Translations under genes and position numbers: made by a program | Source: Branchiostoma floridae | Taxonomy: Eukaryota; Chordata; Leptocardii; Amphioxiformes; Branchiostomatidae | Assembly (NCBI RefSeq): GCF_000003815.2 | Contig: NC_049985.1 | Coordinates: 9,128,885-9,192,884, forward strand | Direction of reading: 5' to 3' | DNA: 64,000 bases | The notes under the pieces: model-generated | The model's database searches: none | What the model was told of the DNA's origin: nothing | The model's input: only the letters and a program-made list of their open reading frames with translations | In this document: piece after piece, positions 29,001 to 44,500 of the stretch | How positions within the stretch are numbered: the stretch's first letter is position 1 | How the letters are laid out: every line of letters starts with the position of its first letter

Positions 29001-32000
29001 TTTGCTACAGGCTAAATCTGAGAAAGATAAGGACTATCTTTGATCAAGGTAATTGGTCAAGGATTGACTATGGTAGTCAATCACAAATGGCAACCATGAT
29101 TGTGTTTCTCTGCACATCTCCTGAGTCACAACCTTCATGACCACAACAATATCATCTGGATGAGAGGAAAAAATTTTATCATTGTAATGTGCAATAGATG
29201 ATAAGATAAAACATCAGTCTATTAAAGTAATCACTGATATGAAGGGCAGTTGCAGGATGCATGAATGAACACAAGACAAACACACTAATTCTAGGAAAGA
29301 AATCTAGGATAGAATTCTAGGAAAGAAAGTTCATGCCCGAAGGCTAATTGCAAGTACATGGTAGAAACAAAGATAGGGGATGTGCATGAACAGTGATAAA
29401 TATTATTGTACAAAGAGACTACTCGAATACTAGTATATCTAGATAGTTCAGGTTTTGAATAGATTTTCATGTATCAATGTCTAAGGGTTTCTTATCCACT
29501 ACTATAATTATATAAAGGTCAACGCTCTCCACTTACAAGTTTGCTGTTAGAAGCCGTTGTTATCAGATTACTTCCACTGGGCACAAGTCAGCTGGAATAA
29601 TTGTTGTGCTTGAGTCATAACAAACAATAAGGTGCGCAGACATGTTCCAGGATTGATTGATGGTCCTATCCTTTGTATGTGATGGGAATCAGACAGCGTG
29701 GGACCAGCATGCATTCGGTTTTTATCTTCAACATCAAAGTCTCTTTGTTCTTACTATACCTAACTTGTTGTGTTCTCAGTGACATGTTGGAAAGATTTTC
29801 TTCTAACAAGAAGCTTCTGCTTCGTTCCATTTGCACTATAATTGTGCATAATTCTTCTTACAGCAAATTGTGACTTCTTCATTTTCAAAGGGTCGTCAAA
29901 CTTTAGTGATACAAATTACCTTACACGAGCCAATGGATCGTGACTATAAGTATTCGTACCTATTTTGGCCATTAGTGCATGCGTGCAAGATATCATTTAT
30001 AATACAGAACAACAGAAAGTAGAGGTCAGAAAGAGTCGTAAATCACGTGTTTGTGGACAGCTTAACTGTGACGTTTGACCCTGATATAAACAAAGAAAAC
30101 CCGCAGCACCTGTGGCCTATAACCTTTATCGCAACAGTCTGAATTAAGTCATAACCAAAACAAGTACCTTTGGTAGCTTTGATCTCCATAATTCCAGTTA
30201 TTATAGGACTGTGATTAGCATGACAGATTGCATCATTGACAATACCTGAAACATTGACTTTTAAGTGATATTTTTATGACAACATGGCCTTGTACTGTTG
30301 TAGATGTTGTCCTCAAAACTAGTCCAGGCTTTTTGGTGTGTAGGTATTATGTAACCGTGCATAAACCACCTTGGCCATTGTTGTTATCCTTTCAAGCTGT
30401 AAATTAAAGATTTGTATTCACACTGTAGTATAGCCTAGTCTTATAAGTTCTTAAAGCACCTGTCAGTAGAAAGTCATTCAATTTTCTGAAGGACATTATA
30501 GTATGTCCTTGGTTTCCACAACCTGCACAAGCAACACTAGATAATTCCAAACTCACAGTCTTTTTCCAAAAACTTTAAGAAACACTTGTTTGGAAGACAC
30601 TAACATTATTTGATACTGATGTTAAATCATGATGAATAACAATATCAGTAACCAAAGTGAAACAGCTTTTATTCTTGAATATAATACTAGTATACACATT
30701 GTTTCTGAGGTTCCCAGAATTATGGCTCTTGTTCTCAGAAATCTGTAGAACTACCCATGACTCTAAAACATTTCATTATATGAAATATTTCATTCTTACG
30801 GATATGGATATTTAAGTTTTTGTTACATCATGTGTGATGGACATCCAACAACAACACATCATACATGTACTTGTAACGTTAGACATTACAGTTGTATTTC
30901 ATTTGGTCAATTTGTTGGTTCTGTTATTTACATATTATTTGAAATCTCTACTTTAAGGCTCTCTACTAGGGAAAGTCTTCCATTTACTTATGTCTTATAC
31001 ATGTACTTAATGTGTCAATATGTATTATACATTAATATTATATTTTTCAACACACTGGAAACCATTTACACCTTACTCTGTTCAATGTATTATTTGGTGA
31101 TATAAGTGATCAATGTCCAGCTTTGTCCAACCTGGTTATTTTGTTAGGTAAACATTTCATTTTCAAACACCGCAACTGGCGTTTTAGCTTAGAATCAATT
31201 ATTTCATATATTTCATATCATTTTTAATTACAAAATATTATTGCTAGAAGACTAGACAAAACTAAAATGCATATTAATAAATGGGGAAAACTGATTGGTT
31301 ATATTTAATTTGATATGTCTTTATACTGCAACGGTAATTGGGGTGCAAATTCTAGAACTTCATTTGTCATTAAGGTCACTTTGCTTTACTTATCAGGTCT
31401 ATAGTTTCTCACATTTGTCTTTCTGTTTTTGATTTACGTGCCATGCATGTGTATGTATGTTCCTTGTTCCTTTTCTTTGAAGATCAATAAAAATTATCTT
31501 TAAAAAAAATATATTATGCATTCTGGTTATAAGATACGCAAGTAACGGTCCATAATGTTTTTGGATAGAATCAGCGGATGCTGTCTGAAACATCTGACTG
31601 TTTTCAGATTAATAGTTGCTTAAGTAATTATTACTTTGGGTATCAGCCTTTTTTGTCCCTATGTGACACTACAATAATATCATTCATACTATTTTGCGTT
31701 TTAGGAGAGTGAAATTGATTCGAGCTGACAGAAGTCCTATCTATCACCTTCAGATCCGAGCCATCCTCCATATTTAGAAGTCAATGATTAGTCAGGATGC
31801 TTCCCATCAGACAACAACTGTCTTCCTACCATATGCAGACCACATATAGCTGCCCCTGTTACTATATTGGTCCAAGTCAACATGTTTGTGAACTATTTTT
31901 GTTGGTGCGAAGTGAATTATTGACCTCTAGAGGGAAACATAAAACCAACTGATAGCCTGACATGCTCCTGTAGCCAGAACGCAGGCTCCAGACAGCTTCT

Positions 32001-35000
32001 CCATATATCGCAATGTTATTGACCTTGGACTAGCCTATTAATACACCGGATATCGTCATACGTGTACGTTGGTCATCTGTCTCCATGGGCCTGTGTTGTG
32101 TACTATTTTGGAATGGGTTTCCCAGCCGCTATGACCCGGAGGGCATCGCTGGCCATTACTCTCATCTACACGGTCTCTGCGGATGAGACATGTGGCTATT
32201 CCTGACCGCGCCGGCCTGTTATAGTAACTGTGATAGTTTGGGATGAAATTCCTCCCCCAAATTAGTAGGGCCCTTGGCCATGTCCAACGTCTGGGGTTAA
32301 CCAAAAGCATGGACCTGTGCATGGTTAGAATTTAGGAATACGTGAACTTTAACACATCCTTTAGCGAGGCAGGCTTGTCTACTTGGCAGGACAGACGTCA
32401 CGGCAGGAGCTATCCTGGACATTTGAAGAATTGACTAGAATCATTCTGTACTCGAATTTAGGCTCTGACTAAGACTTCTTAGTATCTAAGAGGACCAGGA
32501 AGTGTGTGAGATTCCGCAGACCCCAGACAACTGTTGTAGACATATTGAGCAAGGGAATCTGTCACAAAATATTACATACATGTGCAAGGGAAGTAAAGAA
32601 GACAGTAATATGAAACTTTATTGACGTGACAAAACTTCCGTGACTTTTGGAAGGTCTACAATAGTAACAGAATGATGAAAAGTTTATGCAAGCTTATTTC
32701 TCCATGGGATGGACTGATGTCTAGGACACTATTATTTTTTACAACAGTTTTTGATAACCATAAACTTCTTAAACAATCAATTTAACAACCATTACCAGAA
32801 TACTGTCACTAATCATAATAGTGCCAAAAAAATAAGCAATAAATAAGGAGATCTACTTATGCAGCAACAGTAATTTCGGAGGTATGCACACTATACTCAG
32901 AAGAAGTGGCAAAGGTAAGCTGTAACAGCAACATGTACCCGTAAAAAATGATGCATTGATCATTTGTCAAATTACTATCGCTTGAGAAATCGCAGTTAAC
33001 GTGGCGGTAATTGGTAATGGATGTTACATCATGCTTGTAGCAATTGCTTTAAATACATGTGTATTTATTAATACGTTTATGAAAGACATCTTGGTAAACA
33101 ATACATTGTATTCAAATACAATTCAATCTCTACAACTGGATAAAAATGGAGATTTACTGTTGACTTGCACTTGCAATGGATTGCTTTTAACTTGATGTGT
33201 GTTAAATGGCTTGTAACAAAATAGTCAATTTTCATCACAACGAGGACAGTTGACGACCTTCACATTAGAACCTCCTCTTGATGCTGCACTTTTCCTACCT
33301 GACAGAAAATACTCTACTTATCAAGATGAAGACATCTAAATTGCCCATCTCGGAAACCTGTCTACCCATAATCACATCAAGTGAAATGTCAGACTCAGAG
33401 GAAAGGGAAAGAGACGGCTTCCTTCTGTCTTCAGGTGTTCTGTAGCGTACCTGAGCCAACATAAGGTGTTGAACAATGGTAATGTCACGCTTCCTGTGCA
33501 TGGGGAACTGTGCCAGACAGCACCCTGCTGAGTGTTACAACCCCCAGCTTCTACACAGGAGTTCTAACAGGTGTTTGTGTGTGCACAAATGATAATGGGT
33601 AACCCCAGGTAGTCAGTAAACAAATGTTATTTTGATAACCATCACAAGATCTTGCTGAAAAGGCAACTTCTGGTACTCTTATTTGAACTGTAGTGCTATA
33701 TTTGGAAACATTTGAAAACATTTGTGGCAAACATTACTCTAACGTTAGTTATGTTCAAACACACTAATTGGGCATTTTTTTTGTAACTGATCATGTAACT
33801 GTTAGATATAGTGTAACATTTATTAGTATAGACTCCCATCTTTTAAAAGATTCTGGATTTTCTCCCTGCTTATTCACAAAACTATTCTGTATTAATTGAT
33901 GCTTGTGTATTTGTAAAAAAAATGTCAATATTGTTCAACGTGGTCGCTGTTGGTTTAGCACTTTTTGACATTTGTTCAGTGTTGAATAACATGAGATAGT
34001 ATGCACACTAGACTTTCATGTAATAAGATGGCATAAATTAAACTTGCTCTGCTCTTTAAAATACATCAGCTGTTGCAGTCACTAAATGATATGGGCAAGT
34101 ATGATTCCTGTAGTTGGAAAGTTTGTCTCCATGACACCAAGATAAAAACCCTCTATTTGTAGCCGCATTACAGTATTTGATACAACACAGACCCGTGTAT
34201 TATGACTGGGACATCATGCCATAAAAGGCCAGGTTACAGGTTACAAGACCTTGACAACCATAAGGCAACTTTATAGGCCACACAGACTTCATTTAATGGA
34301 TTCCCTAATGCAGGCACATAAAGATTAGAATGTGTGCATGGCCTAACTAGGGTCTGACAATGTCATGGTCAAAAAAGACTTGCTAGAAATGACATGAGTG
34401 ACTATTTGGCAATAGAAATGAGGCGTAGCTTTTAGAAGAGTGGTTTCTCCCATCAGTCTATTTACACTCATAATTCTTATTGTCAGTCTTCTGTAAAATC
34501 AAATGTAACCAGTTGGTGTTAAATTAAGAGTCTATATCATGCCTAAGAAGGAGATTCTATCCTGTTGCATCACTTTTAAACTAGACAAATATTTTTCTAT
34601 ATTTCTGCCAATGCATCATAGATATTGTCTATATTTAGTGAGCCCCCATTTCACCAACTTTCATTGTGAAAAACATATTTTTCATGCGTTAACAAGGAAT
34701 TTCATTGGATTGGCCATCAGTCTATCCTGGAAGCAGACAATAACTAGGTAAAAGGTTGTGTGAGCACCAAGTATTTGGTTGTCTAACATGTCTGAGTTTT
34801 ATATGGCTTAGCAGCTAAAAAATATTTTAGTCAATTTTTTTTCAATTTTTGGTTCCAGCTCTGGATCCAGATGTTTACCTAATCCCTTCTTTGCTTCTTT
34901 CCCAGAACAATAAAAAATACTGTTAAAATGTAACCTCAATGGAATGATCACTTTGATGGAAAACAGCCATCTGACAACACTGAGTCAGAAAACATCTGTA

Positions 35001-38000
35001 CATTAACTTTACTGTCAAAGACTAGAAGGTTCTTTGGAAGTTTGCCCATCTACCAATTGTGGTATCCACCTCAGTCAGTCTGTAGAAATGTGCGTGGGAG
35101 TTTGTAACAGTTACTTGCATCTCTTTCCTCCTCAGCAACTAAAGCACATTTGGTATTTGGAAAATCGCCATGTCTTCAATATAGCAATTTTACAAATAGC
35201 TGGAGGTAGAACAGTTTTATGAGTAATACAGCTGAGAACTGGTAGATGATGATGTCTGGTAATTTAAATTGAAACCATGAAATTGGAGTCAGCTTTATTG
35301 ATGCATCCCCTATTCTTTATCAAATGGACTGACAAGATCCAAATACTACCCCAGAAGTAGAAATGTAAATGTCAAACACAGTGTGTTTTTGTCAACCTTT
35401 AAAGCTCAAAATCTCAATTGGACAGAAGAGATTCTGAAAGATCTTCCTTTGTTGAAAGAGATTTTGTTTCAATGTCTTCTGGATCCAGCAGAAGAAATCC
35501 CCACAGTCTCTTCTTGGAAGAACCTTTCAGTATGATTTGAACTTTGTTTGTTGAAAGAAGTAAGATTTTCTTCAGACCATTAAAGGTTATGTCACTCCAC
35601 TGTTGGAGCCAGAAACTAAGAACAGAAGAGAGCATCTAATACTTAGGGATTTAGTCATACAATTCAAATCTTATATGGCTGATAAAGATTGCAAACTGAA
35701 GGCAGAAGGATTTTATATTTTTTTGTACCAGCCTAATCATCTAGCCTGGGTATCTTCATTCTGCTTTCGTTCACACCAACTGTTTCTACCCTGGGGAAGG
35801 GACACTTGGTGCTGACACAGGTCGAACAAGGATGGCGCTGTGGCTATACTCCGCTCAAAAAATTACTAGGTTGTAAACTTGAATTGAAAAGCTAACACCA
35901 AGGCCCCGTTCATGATGCAAAAAATGAAACGGTTCTATCGGTTAGGCCTGGAAATCCGACAGCAAACGACAGGAAACGGTTTGCATTTTGCGTTCACGAT
36001 GCAAACTTGCAAACCGTTTCAGTTCCTTGAAAAGGCATGGTAATGCGCGGTAATTCGACCTCTGACCCCGGAGGTTGTTGTGATCTTGCCCAAACTTGTA
36101 CTTCTGTGTCAGATTATTGGTCTTTGATCGTAATTGAACCAATGTCTTACTGTATTCGAAGCTGGGTTCTGTTATGACCTTGAAAATGCCTCTGAAAACA
36201 TTGTGGTCCCGATATACGCCATGCTATGACATTTCCACTGGATCTCCTGACACATTCCCCTTACGATATCAGGACTGCTGACTCCTCACTCGACTAGGAG
36301 GTGGCCCGGTAATAAAAACGAATTTTACGATTGAAAACACGGCCGAAACACCCGAATGACGGATTAAAAATTGTACTTTTCCCCCGTTGCGCCACCAAAT
36401 ATGAACGCACATGCCCGGATGTAAAACGGATCGCGCCGCTTTTGCGTTCATGATACAAATTCGCAATTCCGGATAAGGAAGAAACCGTTTCAATACTACC
36501 TCGCGAGGAGGTTCCGAACAAACCGTTTCCTATCGCTTCAGATCCGTTTCGGACCGTCCATGATGACAAAACTTATCCGTTTCAGCTGGCCTAACCGATA
36601 GTAACCGATAGAACCGTTTCATTTTTTGTATCATGAACGGGGCCCAAATCTTAGATTGAAGAAGGGAACATCTTATTAGTTGACAGGAGTAGCATTAACA
36701 TCATTGTCAGTTATGAAAAGCGTCCTTCCCAGCATACCTTTGTTCCAACTGTCTTTTCATTGAAAGGATGCCACTTTGTCTTGCAAACATATCATATCCA
36801 TTCTCATGATGGCATGTAATTGGATGTCTATAATTATCGTTTATTTTTTGGCAATAGCTTTAAGGCACAAGGTTAATGACATGAAAATCTTTTGTCGACA
36901 TTGTTAGAAGAGTGAGTCAGAAAAACAAGTTGTTAGCCTGGTCAAAGGTTGCACCTGTGACAAAAGAGCAATGACTGAGAGTCTGATAACTTGTTGTGCA
37001 AGTTAAGTCAGGATGGTGCCCCCCAAAAGGTCATGGCTAATAGTTGGATAGACCACAGGACCAGACATGTTTACCTGAGGTGCAGAAATCATCTGTCGAC
37101 CTAACAATGAAAAAAATATTTGATGGTTAATTTGTTTTGTATACTGACAGAAAATGGAACAACACTGTGATGTGTGACAGAGAACATTAATGCCACTCGC
37201 TCACATCATCTTATTCAGGTGAGCAACAAAGGTATAGTATTGCCGTACGGTACTGCCGTACCGTACCGCTGTACGGTGGTGCAGTACTGTACTGTCGTAT
37301 GGTGGTGCAGTACCTTACAGTTAAGTCAGTAGCTCCATGTATGAGGGAGATTCATAGCCTCCTTCACAGGCTTCAAGCAGGGCTGGCTTTCATCATTTTA
37401 TGGTGGGGCACTGGTTGGTCTCGAAGAGGCCTAGGCAAAACTCTTTCCACGGCAAACTACCTCTCTAGGCAAAGTCCTTTTCCCAGGATGAGAAACCCTT
37501 TAAGAAACTAGCCATTCAGCGCGTGCCTTAGCCATCTTTGAAGCTAGCCAAACAGCGCTTGTTATTGTAATTTTTGTATCTCTATAAACACAATGTTGCA
37601 AGCGAATCTTAACCACAGATGTCAAAGTTCCTGGAAAACAGACATGAAAGTAAGACAGGGCTTTACCTTTGCAATCACAAAAAACACCTTTATGTGCGAG
37701 TGGGCGTTGAGAACAGGCAGCCTCCTACAAGGAGGATTTTGCTAATTGCAGAGTACTGCAAGCACAGAAAATACCAGTGGATTACATTCTTTGTGACATG
37801 GTGCTCCATTATAAAATTACAGTTTGGGGATTTACAAATGGCTCCTCCAGAGATTAAGCTTGGAGGGATGTATTGGACCACTCCAAACGCTGCTGTAAGA
37901 TTCTACCAAATCATAGAATGTTTTTCTGGTACCATAGAACAGTTAATGTTACCTTTCTCTTTTACCTACCTTGAGTGAGAGGAAAAAGGGTCACCATGTT

Positions 38001-41000
38001 CTCTGCCAACTGCTGCTTGGAGGGTGACCATATCTTTCATGTCCCTTCCTGGAAACAAAACCACAGCATCCATGGACAAAGATACTAAAACAGTAAGTCC
38101 AGCTGCAGTACCAAGGTTGGCCACCAGAAGGCCCAAAATAAAACCTGTCAGGTAGATAACATCAATTGCTCAAAGCATTCTGGGGGTATAGCACTCATGT
38201 ACACGCACACACACATGCCCAGCAAAACTATGCCTCCACTTTCATGGAGGTGATAATTGGATTGCTTTAAGTCATGGGTTCAACCTGACTGGCATGGTAG
38301 TGATCTTTACCTCCAATGGAGCACCCAAGATGAGGACCAGGCAGTGTGGCCTGTCCCCCCACCCACACTTCCTCTCGGACCTGACTTCAAAGCCTGCCGG
38401 CAAGATAGATAATCTCATAGTAAAGATACCAACTGTTGTACCCCCAATGGATAATATTTGGTTATCAAATGTGTGCCAGTTAGCCAAATGAAAACTTTGC
38501 AATTTGACATAGATAAGCAGAACAACTGAGACCAAATTCCATTTCCACTGTTTCCATGTAACGTTACTGCTTGATTGGATTGAGTTGTAACCTTTCTGCA
38601 TCATAATTACCAAATATCAATTTTATTCATAGTGCCAACTTTACAAGCATACAAGCTTTCACTCTAGATCCAGCCGAGGCTGAACATCCTTAGACTTCAG
38701 CGACTGTAGCCAGATACATTTGTATTCCAAGGATGAGTGGTGTTTTTATTTCCAGACTTCTCTGTTCTCTATTATAGCCCAGTAGTAACATCATTAGTCA
38801 CTTTAGTATGATATGAGGTATGTTTGCCGATTCAACAGTGTGGGCCTAATCAAGTTGTCTAACTTTGGACATCTCCCAAGTAACTCAGGGATCGCACAAT
38901 CTTCTTTCTTTCTTATGTTTCTAAAAGGCTATGATTGTGACATTGTGTTGATATAGCATGAGGAAAACAATGTTTTATGTACTTGCCACATGTGACACTG
39001 TGCACTCAATGCATCCTTAGACAAGAGGTCAAGTATAGCCAACAATGTTGTCTTGCCAAACTCGAAAAATTAGCTGACCAAAATATCAGTGAAACTTGAG
39101 TGAGCCGGATCCTCTGACTTGTTATGAGACAGACAAGCCAGACGAATCTTAAACAAGGTTGTATATGGACTAAAGTAGCAACAGGCTGTAATAACAGTGA
39201 AGAAAATTGGAGTCTTGATAGAGCAGTCACCTCTCAGCTTATCTTACCAATCTTCCCTGTGTTGGTTTAGGCATTGAATAAATGTGAAATCACCCAGCCC
39301 CCATAATGGGGCAAAGTGTCATTCCCATGTTTTTCTCTGGACTCCAAAGCCCCACTGCAAAAATTTCATTTCTATCTTGTAAAAAATTGATAAGGTGGCA
39401 CAGTGCCTAATGCACTTTTTGTGATGAGTCTTCAGTTGAGTGCCCACGGTCAACAGAACGAGCTGTAAAGGGGTAGCAGAGGGAACAATGTAATGATGTT
39501 TTCTTGTCACACAATCATGGCAATGTCATGCCTCAGTGTTTCCGTCATCATTTTACATGTGTCTGTCTGATGGACCCCATTCAAAATTCCTATGTCAAAT
39601 CTTAGTGGGTGATGACTTCAGTGATTTATGCTGTATGTTTTGAGGAATTATTTCTATTTTCTGCCCACAATTTATCCTATTTCTATAACAACAAACCTGG
39701 AAAGACAGAGAAGCCAGTACTTCTCAGACATGAAATTTTAACGTCATTTCACCTTGTCATGCCTGCACATCCCATTCAAGTTTGGTCCAATTTATTTGAT
39801 AAAGGGGCCCCAACAATAGTTCCACTCCTAACTAATTTTACAAGAATTCTCAATCCTGGGTTGATACAGCTAATAGTAATACATGTACTTATGACCCACA
39901 CAAAAAGATTAGTCTTGTTTGAGCTTGGAGAGTTTATTGCAACATTTCTTAGTAGAAAGCACAAAGTGATACTTCATACAGAACCATGGAATCCTTTTTT
40001 TGTTTGTTTTATGGAGGCGAGACATAAGAATAAGAGGCATGAGGATATCTCTGCAAACAATATGATACATCTGCAACCATTGAATTTGCTCCTTAATAAA
40101 TAATCTCCATTATGCACTCGTGTGTAGAATGATCACACAGAAGGATTGGTTTGTCTATACAAAAGTTGCGATATGATCATATCATACAATACTCAAGACC
40201 TTAGCATTATATAAAATATGCTACTGCTTTTCAGTACTATTTCAAGACATAACTATTCTATATCTTTTTCACCCAAAACTTTGATGGAAAACAAATCATC
40301 CAAAATGTACAGATAGCAAATTTCAATATTCTCTGTAGACTACAGCTTTTTTTCTATATAAAAAAACTAACACATCATTGCATAGAGCTTGATACATAGC
40401 TACCTTCATACCACAATATTTTACAATTGATTGTCACAGAAAATCCTGAGCTTTTATTACAAGCATTGGCTCCCACAAAAATATGCTGGAAATGCAACTG
40501 TAACAGAGATAACATTTCTTCTTAATACAATATCCCTTCATATTTCCTATCAGCATAATTGTTATGACAAATGTCAGATGTTTTGGAACCTCGTAGAGGT
40601 AGACACAGTACAGAGACAGTAAAAAGTTTCTCCAAGATTCCTCTTTGCAACAAATATTATGTTGTCATTTGTATTTTCACACCCGAGTCATATAATGGTG
40701 TTTGCATAGTGTTTTGTACTAGGTTGTACAAATGGCTCGAGGCCATGCATACCTCACCGCCCACGCACGCATGCTCTTCAAATCTTAACTCAGTATATAT
40801 GTCGATGTTTTCTTTTCTTTCTACACAAATTGCCAAGACAAATATGGCAAACAGCTCAACACATTTCACTGTAGGCATGCTGGAGAAATATTAACGGATA
40901 AACTAACTGTTCTGTGGGTCCCCAACAACTGGTGGTGTCTTTCGCTACGGCTTAGGTATCCATCCACTACCAGGATAAACATTTGAGACCCTCTTCAATG

Positions 41001-41327
41001 TAGTAAGCAAATGTACAAAACATGTACTGATGTGGCTATCAACTGAATCCAGCACCCTTCAAGAGACATATTGGACCAGGCTTTTAACCTGTCACCTTAG
41101 ATTGATGCACAGTGTACAAGCAGGGTTTTGTTGCTAAGGCACCTTATTTGTTATTGTTACCTACCAAATCCACCTCTGGTGCTGGTCACATGTAGTACAG
41201 CACATCATTTACCATTACATAACTTTACAGATCATTCATACCGTATCAAATTTAGAAAATACATATAAACAAAATATGCTTCTCCTTGTGACCCAGCTGT
41301 ACAGAGGAGGATGTTGGTGATACTCTC
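29001..41327. other. Intergenic region, no gene recognised
   Basis: Only short open frames without domain signatures. ATTAAA at 29221 may end the FPGT transcript. A Harbinger-like element lies at 35902-36644, an imperfect palindromic GTACGGT cluster at 37235-37290, and AATAAA followed by an A run at 31486-31510 may mark a retroelement end. FPGT and KLF5 are convergent here. Confidence 0.6.
35899..36647. mobile_element. PIF/Harbinger-like non-autonomous element
   Basis: About 45-bp inverted ends starting GGCCCCGTTCATGATGCAAA at 35902 and, on the other strand from 36644, GGCCCCGTTCATGATACAAA. A CAA trinucleotide flanks both sides, as expected of 3-bp Harbinger target duplications. The interior is full of AAACGGTTT-type words. 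About 743 bp, no transposase. The right arm has an extra TAACCGATAG copy. Confidence 0.75.
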
Positions 41328-41515
41328 TCAGCAGTGGAAGTTCTGATGCCTCTTCATGTGAAGGGCGAGGTGGTCGGAGCGGGAGAAACATCGCTCGCAC
41401 ACCTGGCACTTGAATGGCTTTGCCCCCGTGTGTTTCCTATAATGGCGGGTGAGTTCGTCCGAGCGGGCAAACCGCCACTGGCAGCCTTCCCATGTGCACT
41501 TGTATGGTTTCTCAC
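41328..41515 (-). CDS. KLF5: KLF5 last exon: zinc fingers 2 and 3
   Basis: Acceptor TTTGTCCAG; encodes [20 protein letters not shown] and [20 protein letters not shown], ending HQNFHC and TGA at 41330-41328. Confidence 0.95.
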
Positions 41516-44500
41516 CTGGACAAAGGACACAAAAGAAGGGGAAACATTAGAGAAACTGTTTTGACACAACCTTGGGAAGATTTTACAAGAGCTACAATAA
41601 ACATAAAACTGGAAACATTCCACTTTGCTACCATTGTCCGTCTGTAAACAAAGTCTGACCTTGCTTTTGTATCACTCAGGGACTTCTTTTACAGTTCCTT
41701 TACTGCCACCAGGTGCAGTTATATGTAATGTGTATAATCACAAGATACAGAGTGTTATTTACTTCTTCCATAGTAAATTTTAACATAACCGGGGACATTG
41801 TAAGAAAGTGTTGGATATGTTTCAAAGAATGACCTGGAGTTGTTTTACTCTGATATTCTGGAAACATTATACACCATATTGTCAACATTTGTGAGTGCAA
41901 AGGTCCTCCTAATCAGAGAAAGTTTGTAAAGATTAACAAAGGTACAAAGCGGTACTTCATTATCTCAACATCGAATTCAATACTCCTTATGACTGATCAT
42001 TCTTTGTTTTGGCATTTTTGTCCAGGTTAACGGTCGTAGCTACAGCCACAACACAGCAATTAAGGGAAGAAAGGTTGTCAGCCTGTGCTAACAGATCTCT
42101 GTGCACACAAGACTAAACACAATCAAGCAACTGAATGGGTAATGAATTGGCACTGAACTCTTTGAAGTTTAGACACTCAGACAACAGACAAATTGCCTGT
42201 CCAATGAGCAAATTCACCTGTCCTTGGGGGGACGTTGGGCAAACAGTGGAGGCATACACCGTACTGCCATACTGTTATTTTTTTACAAACTGTTTGTTAC
42301 CATATACATGTATGCAGTCAATTGCTCTTGCAAACATGGTTTTTGGTACAGTATGGTGCCTAGTCGCACAGCACACACAAACACAACCGGATCGAACAAT
42401 TGTCTAGCCTTGGGGTCATGGATATGCCCCGATTTCACACTTGGCCAACTGGTGAGACAGTATCTACTGATCTAGAAATGTGCTCTCACTGTTCGGCCTT
42501 TCCCCTTGGGAAACCAAACACCTTGAATGATGCACATAAAAAAACAAGGTATGTAATTTTCCTAACAGTCGATTTGTTCGGCTTGGATGCCTTGGACAGT
42601 TTCTCACCTGTGTGTGTCCTCTGATGTGCTTTGAGGTGGGAACTCTTTGTGTACACCTTGGTGCAGCCTGCAAAAGGGGACAAACACAAACCATTAAGAT
42701 CTTAATCACCAGGCCAGCAAGGCACAATTATCTTCCAAATCCCTTTATCTCAAGGCCATACCTTCACTATAAGGCCTTTATGAGCATGTTTTTCCTACAA
42801 CAACAAAACATCAATAGCACCAAGTAATTGGCCGTGAATAATATCCATGTGCATAGTTACAGAAAGAACCACCAAAAAGCCTTGGAAAATAATTGCTAAA
42901 TGGCAAAAACCCACAAGATATTATCTGTACTCTTATTAAGATGAAATGTGCAGCATACAAGTTGTGTATTAAACATCATCAATTTCATCAAACCTACTTT
43001 TAGAAATTATTGCTTTGGCTTGTTTCTAATTATTGCTAACCTACGATGACTATGTGTACTACTTGTCCCACCACTACTTAGGAGTAACATGAGTCTTCAT
43101 TTCCTTTCCTTAGTTTATTCACATCTTCTCACAACTTCCTTCTACAAGTTTACTTTGTACTTAATCTCACACCTCCCTGAAGGTAAGAATAGTTCCAACA
43201 CCCCCACAGGAGACACATGGTACAGTCTGCCTAGTGATTCATACACAATCTAATGAACATTGTAAGTCTGTGATGACTCATACTCAAGTGGTGGGGTGAC
43301 CAGGTTAATATAAACAAGCTTTATCCCTTTTCATGATGATAGGATAGGCTTTTACAAGGTATAGAGACTATAGACAGTATCATCTTACTTTGAGTTTTAT
43401 ATTACATTTTTGATAGAGGAACAGCAATTTCTTCCCTTGTACAAGTCTATCTAAAAGCAAGTTAAACTCTGACATCATGACTGCCCCCAATTCTGCCAAA
43501 TTAATTTTTTTGCTTTATTCTAGAATAGTCTGAATTCTATAATTTCACCACATCTTGCCCTGGTCAGGTCCCTATCCCTTCCCAACTGTTATCCCGGTTA
43601 CTTGGTCACTGTGTTATCCTTCATTATGGTGAGCTAATAACCTTTGCCATCTCTAATCAGCTCCTTTTGTATTATGGGAGGAAACTTGATATGAAGACAA
43701 AAACTGCCCCATCAGAAAAAGATTAAAAGACTCATCTAGAAATCCTGCAGGCTTTAGAGTGACCTGTCAATGTTTGCTTGGTCTGTCACTCGTAAATCTG
43801 CCCACTAATTGCCCTGCATGCGTGGGGAACACTAAATATAGTAATAACGACAGAAATGTGAGAGCAAAGTTCACCTGGGTAGTTACAATGGTGAATTCTC
43901 CTCTTCTCCAGCTCTGGGTTGTTTTTCCTGTTGTACATCGAGTGGTGGTGGTGGTGGCCTTGGGGGGACTTGCTGGGAGGTCCGTGGGACTGGATCACCA
44001 GGTTGCCGTACGGGTTGGTGTGAAGCTGCGCCACCGCTATGGAATACGGAGGGGGCGGCGTCAGCGCGTTGGGCGCTTCTGACGGACTACCGGGGTGGGA
44101 GTTTGGAGGTGTGGGGAAGCCGGACTGTTGAGATACGAATGGAATTGGATACTGCACGGAGGCGAACTGGACACTGCCCCCAGCCATGCCTGCCACCCCC
44201 CCACTGGGAGCCGTGTGGTACATGGACACAGGCACGGACTTGTGAAAGCTGCACGACTTTGGTTCTTCCTCCTCCTTAATGCGGACATTCAGTGCTGCTA
44301 AGTTCATGCTGATTCCTGCGCCCGGACTCTGGGCAGTGACGGGGTTGTTTGGTTGACTTGGTGTTACGAAGGTGGATGTGCTCGGTGTGCTGGGGGAGGC
44401 GAAGCTTGTGATGGGGGTTCCCGCCGGAGGGGTGTGGATTGGAGTGGAACTGTTAGAATGGAAGTCACAGGAGGCTGGCAGGGGCTCTGTCTTTACGTTT

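Noticed and set aside
37619-37978. 119-codon open frame
   Set aside because: No family signature, no flanking gene structure.
39609-40103. 164-codon open frame, the longest unassigned one in the intergenic region
   Set aside because: AT-rich sequence, no domain or splice context I can recognise; one frame of this length is expected by chance in 64 kb of such DNA.
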